Source of the DNA: Methanoculleus sp. UBA430
Lineage (GTDB): Archaea; Halobacteriota; Methanomicrobia; Methanomicrobiales; Methanoculleaceae
Reading direction: 5' to 3'
NCBI RefSeq assembly: GCF_002506585.1
Contig: NZ_DAXW01000011.1
Coordinates: 454 to 64,453 of the forward strand
DNA length: 64,000 nucleotides
In this document: piece by piece, positions 52,775 through 60,254 of the stretch
Layout of the letters: each line of letters starts with the position of its first letter
Position numbering within the stretch: the first letter of the stretch is position 1
Translations under genes and position numbers: made by a program
Notes under the pieces: generated by a model
Database searches by the model: none
What the model was told of the DNA's origin: nothing
Seen by the model: only the letters and a program-made list of their open reading frames with translations

Positions 52775-54454
52775 TCACCCCGCACCGGGATCGATCATGG
52801 CGTTGATCGCGGCACCCGGGGGAACCATGGGAAAGACGTTCTCCTCCCGCTCGATCCTGAAATCGACGAGGTAGGGGCCGGCATGCTCGAGTGCGTGTGA
52901 AAGCGCACTCTTCACCTCCTCACCGGCCAGAACGGTCTCGCCCTCGATGCCGTAGGCCCGGGCAACCTTCGCGAAATCCACCGGCGGAAGATCGGTACAG
53001 GCATATCGGCGGTCGTAGAAGAGTTCCTGCCACTGCCGGACCATGCCGAGGTAGCAGTTGTTCAGGACCAGGATCTTGAGGGGGATGGCGTACTGGGCGA
53101 TCGTGCCGAGCTCCTGGATGTTCATCTGGAGGCTGCCGTCGCCGGCGACAAGACAGACCGTCTCGTCCGGGCGGGCGAAGTGCGCTCCCATCGCCGCGGG
53201 AAGGCCGTAGCCCATCGTCCCCAGGCCGCCCGACGATATCCACGACCGGGGCCGCCGGAAACAGTAGTGCTGCGCCGTCCACATCTGGTTCTGGCCGACC
53301 TCGGTCGCGATGATCCCGGCGCCGGCAAGAAGCGAGCAGAGATCCCTGATGATCTGCTGCGGGTGGAGGCCGTCGCCGGCAGGAGAGCGGAGGGGGCGTT
53401 CCCTCTTTTCCCCCGCAATCCGGCGAAGCCAGGCATCGTGTCCCCCGCGTTTCCGCAGGCTCCCGACAATCTCCGCGAGGACGGCCTTCGCGTCGCCGAC
53501 GATGGGGATATCGACAGGCTTGTTCTTCCCGATCTCGGCCGGGTCGATGTCGATCTGCACGACCGTTGCACCGGGCGCGAAGGTCTCGATCCGCCCGGTG
53601 ACCCGGTCGTCGAACCGTGCGCCGACGGCGAAGAGGAGGTCGCACTCCGTGAGCGCGGTGTTCGCGTATCTCGTCCCGTGCATCCCGGGCATGCCGAGGT
53701 TGAGCGGGTGGTCGCCGGGAATGAGCCCGAGCCCCATCATGGTCGTCGTGACCGGGATGAGCAGGGTCTCCGCGAGCGCGACGACCTCCGCTGCGGCCCC
53801 CGAGGCCACGACCCCGCCCCCGGCGTAGATAACCGGCCGCTCGGCCGCTGTGAGCGCCGCGACGGCCTTCTCGATCTGGACCCGGTGTCCCCGGAGGACC
53901 GGGCGGCAGGCCCTCTTCGTGACCGTTCCCCGGTCTTCGCCGTCATGCTCGATCCGGGTTTCGAGAACGTCCCGCGGCAGGTCGATGAGGACCGGGCCGC
54001 ATCTCCCCGTCCGGCTGATCGAGAAGGCCTCGCGGACGATACCGGCAAGGTCCTCCGTCCGTTTGACGAGGTAGTTCTGCTTGGTGATCGGAGCGGTGAT
54101 CCCGGTGATGTCCGCCTCCTGGAAGGCGTCGAGCCCCAGCGACGTCGTCGGGACCTGCCCGGTCAGCGCGACCATCGGCACCGAGTCCATGTAAGCGGTC
54201 GCGATCCCCGTGACGAGGTTGCAGGCGCCGGGGCCGGACGTCGCGAGGCAGACCCCGGTCTTCCCGCTCGCACGGGCGTAGCCGTCGGCCGCGTGCGCCG
54301 CGGCCTGCTCGTGCCGGACGAGGACGTGCCGGATGGCCGAGTCGCAGAGTTCGTCGTAGATCGAGAGGACCGCGGCGCCGGGGTAGCCGAAGATGGTCGT
54401 CACCCCCTGTTCGGTAAGTCCGTCGAGCAGGATGCCCGCGCCGGACCGGATCAT
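52775..54454 (-). CDS. ilvB: acetolactate synthase large subunit
   Basis: The 559-residue TPP enzyme has the catalytic glutamate E49 in VRHEQAAAHAADGYARASG. SGPGACNLVTGIATAYMDS, VPTTSLGLDAFQEADITG and a C-terminal TPP-binding block (GDGSLQMNIQELGTI...LNN) complete the typical features. It condenses pyruvate (or pyruvate and 2-ketobutyrate) on the valine/isoleucine pathway. No small subunit (ilvN) is adjacent. A near-identical copy of its first 180 residues lies at 56650-57189, and both copies share a 50-base element upstream. The start is ATG 54454. Confidence 0.94.
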   Translation of the reverse strand: MIRSGAGILLDGLTEQGVTTIFGYPGAAVLSIYDELCDSAIRHVLVRHEQAAAHAADGYARASGKTGVCLATSGPGACNLVTGIATAYMDSVPMVALTGQVPTTSLGLDAFQEADITGITAPITKQNYLVKRTEDLAGIVREAFSISRTGRCGPVLIDLPRDVLETRIEHDGEDRGTVTKRACRPVLRGHRVQIEKAVAALTAAERPVIYAGGGVVASGAAAEVVALAETLLIPVTTTMMGLGLIPGDHPLNLGMPGMHGTRYANTALTECDLLFAVGARFDDRVTGRIETFAPGATVVQIDIDPAEIGKNKPVDIPIVGDAKAVLAEIVGSLRKRGGHDAWLRRIAGEKRERPLRSPAGDGLHPQQIIRDLCSLLAGAGIIATEVGQNQMWTAQHYCFRRPRSWISSGGLGTMGYGLPAAMGAHFARPDETVCLVAGDGSLQMNIQELGTIAQYAIPLKILVLNNCYLGMVRQWQELFYDRRYACTDLPPVDFAKVARAYGIEGETVLAGEEVKSALSHALEHAGPYLVDFRIEREENVFPMVPPGAAINAMIDPGAG

Positions 54455-54761
54455 GCGATCACCCGGGGCGAGCCGGCGAAAGGGTCCCGGATCGGGCGAT
54501 CCCCGCGATAGAAAAGCGGGGCAGTGCAGAGTGCAGTAAAATCGTCGTAAAAGCGTTCACGTTTCAGCGGAACAGGGTCCGGCCGATCACAAATTCTTTC
54601 CGCTGCAATACAGCGGCTGTACAAAACGATCCGTCATGGTTGTCCACCACGCCGGAGTATTTGCTCTCGGGGGATATGAATCCATGTCAACTGCCCCCGA
54701 CACCCACAACCCGATGACCGGGACTGATTGTGCTCGCGTCCAGGGTTAGTAGTCGGACATC
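54455..54761. promoter_or_regulatory. ilvB leader region
   Basis: The region upstream of ilvB has no confident gene. The element at 54611-54660 is identical to 57322-57371. A short frame in both copies reads MTDRFVQPL then diverges and ends in TGA (16 or 21 residues). No run of branched-chain amino acid codons is seen that would make it a classical attenuation peptide. Confidence 0.5.
54611..54681 (-). promoter_or_regulatory. conserved upstream element of ilvB, copy 1
   Basis: Bases 54611-54660 are identical to 57322-57371 and the match continues with a few changes to about 54681. It lies 157 bases before the ilvB ATG. It includes the start of a short frame (MTDRFVQPL). It may be a regulatory element, a leader RNA or simply the edge of the duplicated block. 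Confidence 0.55.
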
Positions 54762-55007
54762 TCACCCGGTGAGTTCAACCTCGCCCGCCGCAAGGGGCCG
54801 GCAGCAGAGCCTGCCGCTGTGGACGTCCCTCATCACGGCATCGATCTTCCGGGAGACCTCTACGGTGTAATACGCCTCGTCGCAACGGTCGCAGATGAGT
54901 GCCGGGACATCCCTGATGACAATGTTCTCGTCCCCGACCTGTGCGATGAATTCGGTCTTTCCCTCGTGCAGTGTTCCTTTACAAAACGTGCACCTTTCCG
55001 GAGTCAC
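54762..55007 (-). CDS. YgiT/MqsA-type zinc-finger antitoxin
   Basis: The 81-residue protein begins with GTG after GGAGGAAG. It has a zinc knuckle CTFCKGTLHEGKTEF, then VPALICDRCDEAYYT and a C-terminal strand region (HSGRLCCRPLAAGEVELTG). YgiT-type antitoxins pair with DUF4258 toxins encoded just upstream. Here only a decayed tail of such a toxin is left (55008-55180), so the antitoxin is an orphan. Confidence 0.8.
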   Translation of the reverse strand: MTPERCTFCKGTLHEGKTEFIAQVGDENIVIRDVPALICDRCDEAYYTVEVSRKIDAVMRDVHSGRLCCRPLAAGEVELTG

Positions 55008-55180
55008 TTTTTCTTCCTCCAAGTTCCGCGTATCGCTCCAGTGTTCATCGCCCGGTATGTTGGCGGTTATGACCCGAAGATGGTCGTCACAGATCCCGGG
55101 TACTGCATGATATGCGTGGTCACATATAATCCCTTTGGCAAAAAAGGCCTCTCCGAAGGGAGATACGGATTGAGCGAGCA
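55008..55180 (-). pseudogene. relic of a DUF4258 toxin
   Basis: In frame with the antitoxin, the stretch CDDHLRVITANIPGDEHWSD to TRNLEEE matches the C-terminal end of DUF4258 proteins (an LRIITVY-type strand followed by a W-containing tail). The N-terminal two thirds are missing and no start codon or ribosome site fits. It is read as the broken partner of the adjacent antitoxin. Confidence 0.5.
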
Positions 55181-55202
55181 AAACATCGGGATCGCTTCGG
55201 GA

Positions 55203-56297
55203 CTATCTCTTATCCTCCCTCACGGAAAACTGTTCCCGTGACAGATACACTGCAGCCTTCAATTTCTGCTCCAGCAGCTCGCGGGGCGGAAGCTCGGTAA
55301 GATATTCGGCAACGTGGATGCCCGATCGATCGAGTTCGAGGAGGCTCACCTGCTCCTGATTCGCACCCGCACAGAGGATCAGCCCGAGCGGTCGTTCTTC
55401 TCCTTTTTCTCTCTCATATTTCTCAAGCCATCGCAGGTACAGCTCCATCTGCCCTTTATACTCGGCCTTGAAATGCCCGATCTTGAGTTCTATAGCGATG
55501 AGGCGGCGAAGTTTCCGATGGAAGAAGAGCAGATCGAGATAGAAGTCCTCATTTCCGATCACCATACGTTTCTGTCGTGCAACGAAGGTAAATCCGGCGC
55601 CAAGTTCGAGCAGGAACTGCTCAATCTGCCGGAGAATGGCCGCTTCGAGATCGTTCTCACTGTATGTATCCTCAAGCTGCAGGAAATCGAGGATGTAAGG
55701 GTCGCGGAAGACCAGATCCGGTGTCATCCGATCTTCCTCACGTAGAGCCGAGAGTTCCTGTTGTGCAAGGACCTCGGGCTTCCGGGACAGGGCAGTCCGC
55801 TCAAAGAGCATCGAGTCGATCTTCTTCTGCAGAGTCCGGGTGCTCCATCGCTCGACCCGGCACATTTCCGCGTAGAAATCACGTTTCAGGGGATCGTCGA
55901 TGTAGATAATCTGCCGCAGGTGCGTCCAGCTCAGGTAGGGTGCGAAGGATCTCACGATCTGTTCATCGGGGAACACTTCGGCAAATCGAATCATATTAAA
56001 GAGGTTGCGTCTGCCGAAACCCTCCCCGAACTCACTTTTCAATTGTGCACTCAGTGCGTGCACAATCTTCTCGCCGTATTCTGCCCTCTCGTTACCGAGC
56101 ACCTCCCCGCGGATCCGTCTTCCGACACGCCAGTATAGCAGTGTCAGCCCTGCATTGATGGTGGCGGCAACTGCGGATCGGGCTTCGGTGACGAGGTGCC
56201 TGATGTCGGTGATCAGTTCATCCGGAACAGGTTCAAGCCCGGATTTGGTACTCTCGCCTTTGCCGGACGGATCTCTTTTGTGGCGCATATTCCCCAT
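55203..56297 (-). CDS. DUF1016/YhcG-family PD-(D/E)xK nuclease
   Basis: The 364-residue protein has an N-terminal helical DUF1016 part (TEARSAVAATINAGLTLLYW, GRRNLFNMIRFAEVFPDEQ, LSWTHLRQIIYIDDPLKRDF). The C-terminal nuclease-like core is DFYLDLLFFHRKLRRLIAIE followed by LKIGHFKAEYKGQMELYLRW. The D...ExK arrangement is that of PD-(D/E)xK nucleases. YhcG-type proteins are often in defence or mobile contexts, and their target is unknown. The ATG at 56297 follows GAGGAG. It lies between an ilvB and an ilvB copy. Confidence 0.88.
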   Translation of the reverse strand: MGNMRHKRDPSGKGESTKSGLEPVPDELITDIRHLVTEARSAVAATINAGLTLLYWRVGRRIRGEVLGNERAEYGEKIVHALSAQLKSEFGEGFGRRNLFNMIRFAEVFPDEQIVRSFAPYLSWTHLRQIIYIDDPLKRDFYAEMCRVERWSTRTLQKKIDSMLFERTALSRKPEVLAQQELSALREEDRMTPDLVFRDPYILDFLQLEDTYSENDLEAAILRQIEQFLLELGAGFTFVARQKRMVIGNEDFYLDLLFFHRKLRRLIAIELKIGHFKAEYKGQMELYLRWLEKYEREKGEERPLGLILCAGANQEQVSLLELDRSGIHVAEYLTELPPRELLEQKLKAAVYLSREQFSVREDKR

Positions 56298-56649
56298 AGG
56301 TCTCCTCAAACGGCTTATTCTCTCCCTGAACGACAATATCCGCACCGATACAACAGCCTGGTGCGGAATGTCCGGGCAATCCGAAAACTTTACCCACCGG
56401 TCGGCGCCGGTTATAGCCATCGAGTCTCCGCAGTTACGAATAGTACCATTTGAGGGTGCATACAAAAGGGTTGTCAATTTGATCTCCGGGCCGTAATGCG
56501 ATGTGATCCGGCACTTTTTTCCCATGAAAATCCCCTCGGAATCGGAAACGGAGTTCAGATTGCCGTGATCCCAAACACGACATACCTGCGGTTGTCACCC
56601 TTCGGGATTTCCATCGGTTGCGCCTGTGGCCGAACGCGGCCTCATGAGC
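56298..56649. other. upstream region of DUF1016 gene and end of the ilvB fragment
   Basis: The AT content is higher than usual. No gene is recognisable. The promoter for the nuclease gene should be here, and the ilvB homology ends near 56650. Confidence 0.4.
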
Positions 56650-57189
56650 GTTTCCCACCGGTTCCGGGTGCCGGCCGTCGCGCTCGATCCGGTTCGCGAG
56701 GACGTCGCGGGGAAGATCGACGAGAATCGGCCCGCACCTCCCCGTCCGGCTGACGGAAAACGCTTCCCGGACGACCCCGGCGATATCCTCCGTCCGTTTG
56801 ACGAGGTAGTTCTGCCTGGTGATCGGAGCGGTGATCCCGGTGATGTCCGCCTCCTGGAAGGCGTCGAGCCCCAGCGACGTCGTCGGGACCTGGCCGGTCA
56901 GCGCGACCATCGGCACCGAGTCCATGTAAGCGGTCGCGATCCCCGTGACGAGGTTGCAGGCGCCGGGGCCGGACGTCGCGAGGCAGACCCCGGTCCTGCC
57001 GCTCGCCCGTGCGTAACCGTCGGCCGCGTGCGCTGCCGCCTGCTCGTGCCGGACGAGGACGTGCCGGATGGCCGAGTCGCAGAGTTCGTCGTAGATCGAG
57101 AGGACCGCGGCGCCGGGATACCCGAAGATGGTCGTCACCCCCTGTTCGGTAAGTCCGTCGAGCAGGATGCCTGCGCCGGTCTTCAGCAT
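56650..57189 (-). pseudogene. truncated second copy of the acetolactate synthase gene
   Basis: The first 180 residues from ATG 57189 are nearly identical to the intact enzyme at 52775, differing by few substitutions (MLKTGAG versus MIRSGAG, and KRTEDIAGVV). After DLPRDVLANRIERDG the sequence diverges and the frame runs into unrelated sequence to a stop at 56434. The central and TPP-binding parts are lost, so it cannot be an active enzyme. The high nucleotide identity indicates a recent duplication or gene conversion. Confidence 0.85.
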
Positions 57190-57321
57190 GCGACCACCTC
57201 GGCCGGGAGACGTCCGTCTCCGGGAGGCAGGAATGTTAAAGAATAGTCGTTTGAGCGCGTCCGCTTCAGGTGAGCAGGCTGCTCACAAACCCTCTCCGCT
57301 GTGTGCCCATCGGCACGGATG

Positions 57322-57392
57322 CAGCGGCTGTACAAAACGATCCGTCATGGTTGTCCACCACGCCGGAGTATATGCCCTCCGGGGATATGAAT
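57322..57392 (-). promoter_or_regulatory. conserved upstream element of ilvB, copy 2
   Basis: This copy is identical to 54611-54660 over 50 bases. It lies 133 bases before the start of the truncated ilvB copy. The bases between element and start are different in the two copies, although the coding 5' ends are near identical. Confidence 0.55.
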
Positions 57393-57529
57393 GAATCGGG
57401 AGCGGCTTCGGGGGGCTGGAACCCCACGCGCCTTCGCCAGATACCCTGTGACACCCGGTCCTCCAGGATGCGTGCAGGCCGGAGCGGCCATTCTCCGGCC
57501 GGCACAGGAGAGGACGTGCTCTGTCCGCG

Positions 57530-57551
57530 GAGCGGGTGTCCGCACCCGCTC
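57530..57551. other. perfect hairpin
   Basis: Arms GAGCGGGTG and CACCCGCTC (9 bases) surround TCCG. No T-run follows on either side, so it does not look like a simple terminator. Role unknown. Confidence 0.5.
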
Positions 57552-57738
57552 TCCTACCCCATCTGCAGCCGGGGTTGCGGCCCCCGGTGAGCCCGGGAGT
57601 AGTTAAATGTGTTGGGGTCGGGGGTGTGGGATCGGGAAGGGCATGCGGGCTGCCGGGATGGGCTGGGTGGAAGTACACACCAGCGGGGTATTCGGCAAAC
57701 TTCTTCATCGGGATATGCTGGTTTGTCCCTTCCGCGGC

Positions 57739-57945
57739 CTACCCGGCGCTGCACGCCGCCTCGATGTCAGTGAGATCGTAGGCGAGGAACCCCTCCCCGC
57801 GGAGCCGGTCCTTTCCCTCGACGCCGCCCGCGATGAGGCAGAAGCGCTCGTTGGGGTAGGGATCGTGCCGGACGTGCTCCGCTTTCTGCACGAGGCGCCA
57901 CCCCGTTTCGAGTTGGGCATGCCCGGTCTGGCGGTCGACGGGATC
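57739..57945 (-). pseudogene. 3' fragment of an unrecognised gene next to an IS element
   Basis: An open frame of 68 codons ends CSAG at 57739 and contains HAQLETGWRLVQKAEHVR, HDPYPNERFCLIAGGVEG and FLAYDLTDIEAAC. It has normal amino acid make-up and looks like the C-terminal part of a real protein, but I do not recognise the family. It opens directly after an in-frame stop at 57946-57948, inside the palindromes. The IS element starts 53 bases further upstream. The missing 5' part is not seen elsewhere in the window. Confidence 0.45.
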
Positions 57946-57979
57946 CTAATCGTGATTAGTACTAATCAGGATTAGTACT
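57946..57979. repeat. twin palindromes next to the insertion sequence
   Basis: CTAATC-GT-GATTAG (57946-57959) is overlapped by a larger perfect palindrome at 57958-57979 with 10-base arms AGTACTAATC around AG. Both share the core CTAATC/GATTAG. They could be operator sites for a regulator or a leftover of mobile DNA. The sequence is AT-rich in a GC-rich neighbourhood. Confidence 0.6.
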
Positions 57980-57998
57980 CAGAACTTCGACACCGGGG

Positions 57999-58013
57999 CC
58001 AGTACTTCGCTAA
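57999..58013. repeat. left terminal inverted repeat of the ISH3-family element
   Basis: CCAGTACTTCGCTAA; the right copy is its exact reverse complement. Confidence 0.8.
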
Positions 58014-58061
58014 CTTCTTCCTCCCCTTTCTTTTATTCAACGTCTTTCTCCTCTCCGTTCT

Positions 58062-59243
58062 CTAAACCGAATGCCGTAAGACAGGAATTCCTTTCACCAT
58101 CCCCATCGCTGCCCGGATTGCTTCCCCGATTATGACAATGAAGCAGTCGAATCGGAACGCGCGCATTTCGATGGTTCTCGGTCCCTGCTTCACCGGCGAG
58201 AAGTTCCTCCACAGGAGAGCGATCCAGACGTTCTTCAGGAGGAAAGAGATAATTGCATAGAGATACCGGATCACCGGGTTCTTCGTGCTCGTCCTCGGTT
58301 TCACCTGGTTGCGCATCCGATAGGACGCTTCGATCGCGAACCGGGATCGGTAGGTCTGATGCACCCGGCGTGGATGCCACGCAAGGCCGCCAACAACGTA
58401 ACCCAGGTTCTCGACGCCGTGCTTTCCCCGTTTTCCTTGTGCATACGTCACCGCGATCGCGATCGTCAGGAGCAGCGGGGGTTTGGCTTTCATCCGGTAC
58501 TCGGCATATCGGGATCGCGTTCCCTTGAGGAGTTCTTTCATCCGTTTGCCGTGTTTCCTGACCGGGACGATGAACGGCACCCGTATCCGGGTCAGGAACC
58601 CGAAGACTTTCCGGGTATAGAACTCCCGGTCAAGGCAGAGTGCTTCAACCGTGAGGCCGAGTTCGGCGATCCGGTCGAGGCACCGGGCGATGTACCCGAC
58701 CTTCGAGGTGCCCCGACGCACCGGATACACAGCCAGCGTCATCTGCCGGTCTTTCGTGGTCACGTACAGGGTGACGTAGGAATAAAACTCGTTCGTCGAT
58801 TTCTTGCGTTTGCTTCTCACAATGTAGGATTCATTCTCGCCGGAGGTCGTTCCGTAGTACGGATCGTGAGTATAGTCGATCGCGAACTGATACGCGTTTC
58901 CGGGTTTCAGGACGTGGTGCACGAAGTGGGTGAGGATAGCAGTACTCTTCTGCTCCAGATCGTCCATCGAGAGTTTCTTCAGGTGGTACCGGAACGATGT
59001 CTCACAGGGTACCTGCTCCAGAAACCCAGTGAGCGAGTGCACCGATTGGTGCATTGCGGCCATCCCCACCAGAGCCTGGAACAGGTCGGTTTGGGTGAGC
59101 GAACCCCGGATCGGGATGGTCAGGTGCCGATCCAGTGCTGCGACCGCACAAGCACAACATTCTTTCGGTTTCAGGTGGCTATTCTTACTGCAGGTTGTCC
59201 TCTTCCCTTGGGTGAAAGGCATGAGGGGATGCCTGCAACCCAT
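58062..59243 (-). CDS. ISH3-family DDE transposase
   Basis: The 393-residue transposase has the acidic catalytic residues in FAIDYTHDPYYGT, EALCLDREFYTRKVFGFL and RSRFAIEASYRMRNQVK, as in the ISH3 family of archaea. It lacks stops or frameshifts, so it may be active. A second ATG lies at 59222; I kept the longer form. The first 30 residues carry a lysine- and cysteine-rich segment. Confidence 0.88.
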   Translation of the reverse strand: MGCRHPLMPFTQGKRTTCSKNSHLKPKECCACAVAALDRHLTIPIRGSLTQTDLFQALVGMAAMHQSVHSLTGFLEQVPCETSFRYHLKKLSMDDLEQKSTAILTHFVHHVLKPGNAYQFAIDYTHDPYYGTTSGENESYIVRSKRKKSTNEFYSYVTLYVTTKDRQMTLAVYPVRRGTSKVGYIARCLDRIAELGLTVEALCLDREFYTRKVFGFLTRIRVPFIVPVRKHGKRMKELLKGTRSRYAEYRMKAKPPLLLTIAIAVTYAQGKRGKHGVENLGYVVGGLAWHPRRVHQTYRSRFAIEASYRMRNQVKPRTSTKNPVIRYLYAIISFLLKNVWIALLWRNFSPVKQGPRTIEMRAFRFDCFIVIIGEAIRAAMGMVKGIPVLRHSV

Positions 59244-59303
59244 ATAGATCTTTCGCTTTTGTGCGGGTTTTCGGGTGGAGAGGCACGGTCGGGGTATCGC
59301 AAA

Positions 59304-59318
59304 TTAGCGAAGTACTGG
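59304..59318. repeat. right terminal inverted repeat of the ISH3-family element
   Basis: TTAGCGAAGTACTGG, the reverse complement of the left end. Confidence 0.8.
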
Positions 59319-59432
59319 GACTTCAGGGGGCTATAGGGGCAGGAGTGGATGCAGGTGCCGCACCCCGTGCAGAGCCCCGGGATGCGTAGCGGCCGCATCT
59401 GCCCGAGGACCCCGATGTCGTTTAAGCAAGAG
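59319..59432 (-). pseudogene. fragment of a ferredoxin-type gene cut by the IS element
   Basis: Read leftward, the sequence gives LNDIGVLGQMRPLRIPGLC, TGCGTC and IHSCPYSP, a [4Fe-4S] ferredoxin motif (CxxCxxCxxxCP), and then runs into the terminal repeat of the insertion sequence. No downstream half is recognised on the other side. It was probably part of an iron-sulfur protein gene. Confidence 0.5.
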
Positions 59433-59459
59433 AGAACCGGCGCCGAGGTGCCAGATACA

Positions 59460-59732
59460 TCAATAGTTTCGATAGACGTTACTCCGGTTTCCGACCTCGA
59501 CCAGGGTGATTATCATTGTATTGCCCTCGATGGTGAGGATCGCTCGATACTGCCCAACACGAAAAGAGTACAGGGGACTGCGTGAGTGCCCCTTCATCTT
59601 TTTAACGTAAGATTTGGGGTGCGGTTCATCTGCCAGAGCACGGAGTTCATCCTTAATTCGTTTGCTATCAGGTTCCGGGATTTTATTGAGGTCCCGCTCG
59701 GCACCCGCCGTGATGAGCAGTCGCCATATCAT
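59460..59732 (-). CDS. RelE/ParE-family toxin
   Basis: The 90-residue protein has the RelE fold signature: AERDLNKIPEPDSKRIKDEL, then SPLYSFRVGQYRAILTI and IITLVEVGNRSNVYRNY. RelE-type toxins cleave mRNA in the ribosome, while ParE types act on gyrase; the terminal RxxVY supports the RelE/YafQ-like group. Its ATG overlaps the antitoxin stop (ATGA), the usual order for such pairs. Confidence 0.9.
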   Translation of the reverse strand: MIWRLLITAGAERDLNKIPEPDSKRIKDELRALADEPHPKSYVKKMKGHSRSPLYSFRVGQYRAILTIEGNTMIITLVEVGNRSNVYRNY

Positions 59733-59956
59733 AGGCCCCGTTCCTGAACATACTCCTCGAAGGGACGAACTCTGCCGGCTCGTATGTCTTCGAAGGCTTC
59801 TTCAATTTTCTTCATGGACTCTTCGGAAAGCGGTTCCGGATCATACGCCATGTCCAGGAGACGGTTCAGCGTCTCGTCGTAGGTCTCCCGCGGGTGCACC
59901 TTCACATCATCCAGGCGAGCCTTGGTCTCTGGTTGAAGTTGAATCGTCGTTACCAT
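59729..59956 (-). CDS. antitoxin partner of RelE
   Basis: The 75-residue protein begins MVTTIQLQPETKARLDDVKV, with a ribbon-helix-helix-like N-terminus. It ends in a helical, acidic C-terminal part (EESMKKIEEAFEDIRAGRVR) that would bind the toxin. It is the first gene of the pair. The upstream TTG start at 59962 is possible, but the ATG fits better. Confidence 0.85.
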   Translation of the reverse strand: MVTTIQLQPETKARLDDVKVHPRETYDETLNRLLDMAYDPEPLSEESMKKIEEAFEDIRAGRVRPFEEYVQERGL

Positions 59957-59962
59957 AGCCAA

Positions 59963-60254
59963 CTATAGGGGGGTATGGAGTATAAAGGTTACCTTCCTCC
60001 CCTCCGGATGATACTCCCTCGACGCAGAGGCTTACCATCCCGGCAAGGATCCCCGCTTCCCCTTCCGGATGAGTATGCAGTGACTGCTCCCACGACTCAA
60101 GTCGTGGGCTTTCTGCCCATTTGATCGTAAAAAGCGAGATTCTTCAAACAATTTCACTCCATGTCAACTAAACCATGCCATTAATAATCGGCCGGTCGAA
60201 TGATTATAATTAATTTTCCTGAACTATTAATTGCATTCGTGTTGAGAGGGGCCG
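59963..60254. other. AT-rich intergenic region before the HdrA-like gene
   Basis: The leftward promoter for the toxin-antitoxin pair (ACCTTTATACTCC region near 59980-59990) and the rightward promoter for the HdrA-like gene (ATTATAATTAATTTT near 60202-60216) are here. The hairpin at 60089-60108 is listed separately. No gene. Confidence 0.5.
60089..60120. repeat. possible terminal hairpin relic of an IS200/IS605-family element
   Basis: CCCACGACT and AGTCGTGGG (9-base arms, 2-base loop CA) form a perfect hairpin followed by CTTTCTGCCC. The hairpin plus TTCTGCC resembles the site at 4678-4717 and the ends of IS605-type elements. No transposase is seen nearby. Confidence 0.35.

Larger units (their letters stand above)
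57190..57738. other. intergenic region with copied ilvB leader and a hairpin
   Basis: The duplicated leader occupies 57322-57392. A perfect hairpin lies at 57530-57551. No gene is supported between 57400 and 57738; a possible short frame from 57708 (MKKFAEYPAGVYFHPAHPGS) has no ribosome site. Confidence 0.45.
57999..59318 (-). mobile_element. ISH3-family insertion sequence
   Basis: The element is bounded by 15-base terminal inverted repeats CCAGTACTTCGCTAA (57999-58013, and reversed at 59304-59318) and is 1320 bases long. It encodes one transposase. The flanking bases (CGGGG left, GACTT right) do not form a direct repeat, so a target duplication is not visible and the element may have recombined after insertion. 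Confidence 0.8.

Noticed and set aside
56434..56649. C-terminal extension of the truncated acetolactate synthase copy
   Set aside because: The sequence after residue 180 does not resemble the enzyme and is most likely read-through into unrelated DNA.
57283..57708. 141-residue leftward frame starting MKKFAEYPAGVYF
   Set aside because: No ribosome site, and its composition (Pro, Arg, Ser, Gly) is that of random GC-rich sequence. It crosses the duplicated ilvB leader.
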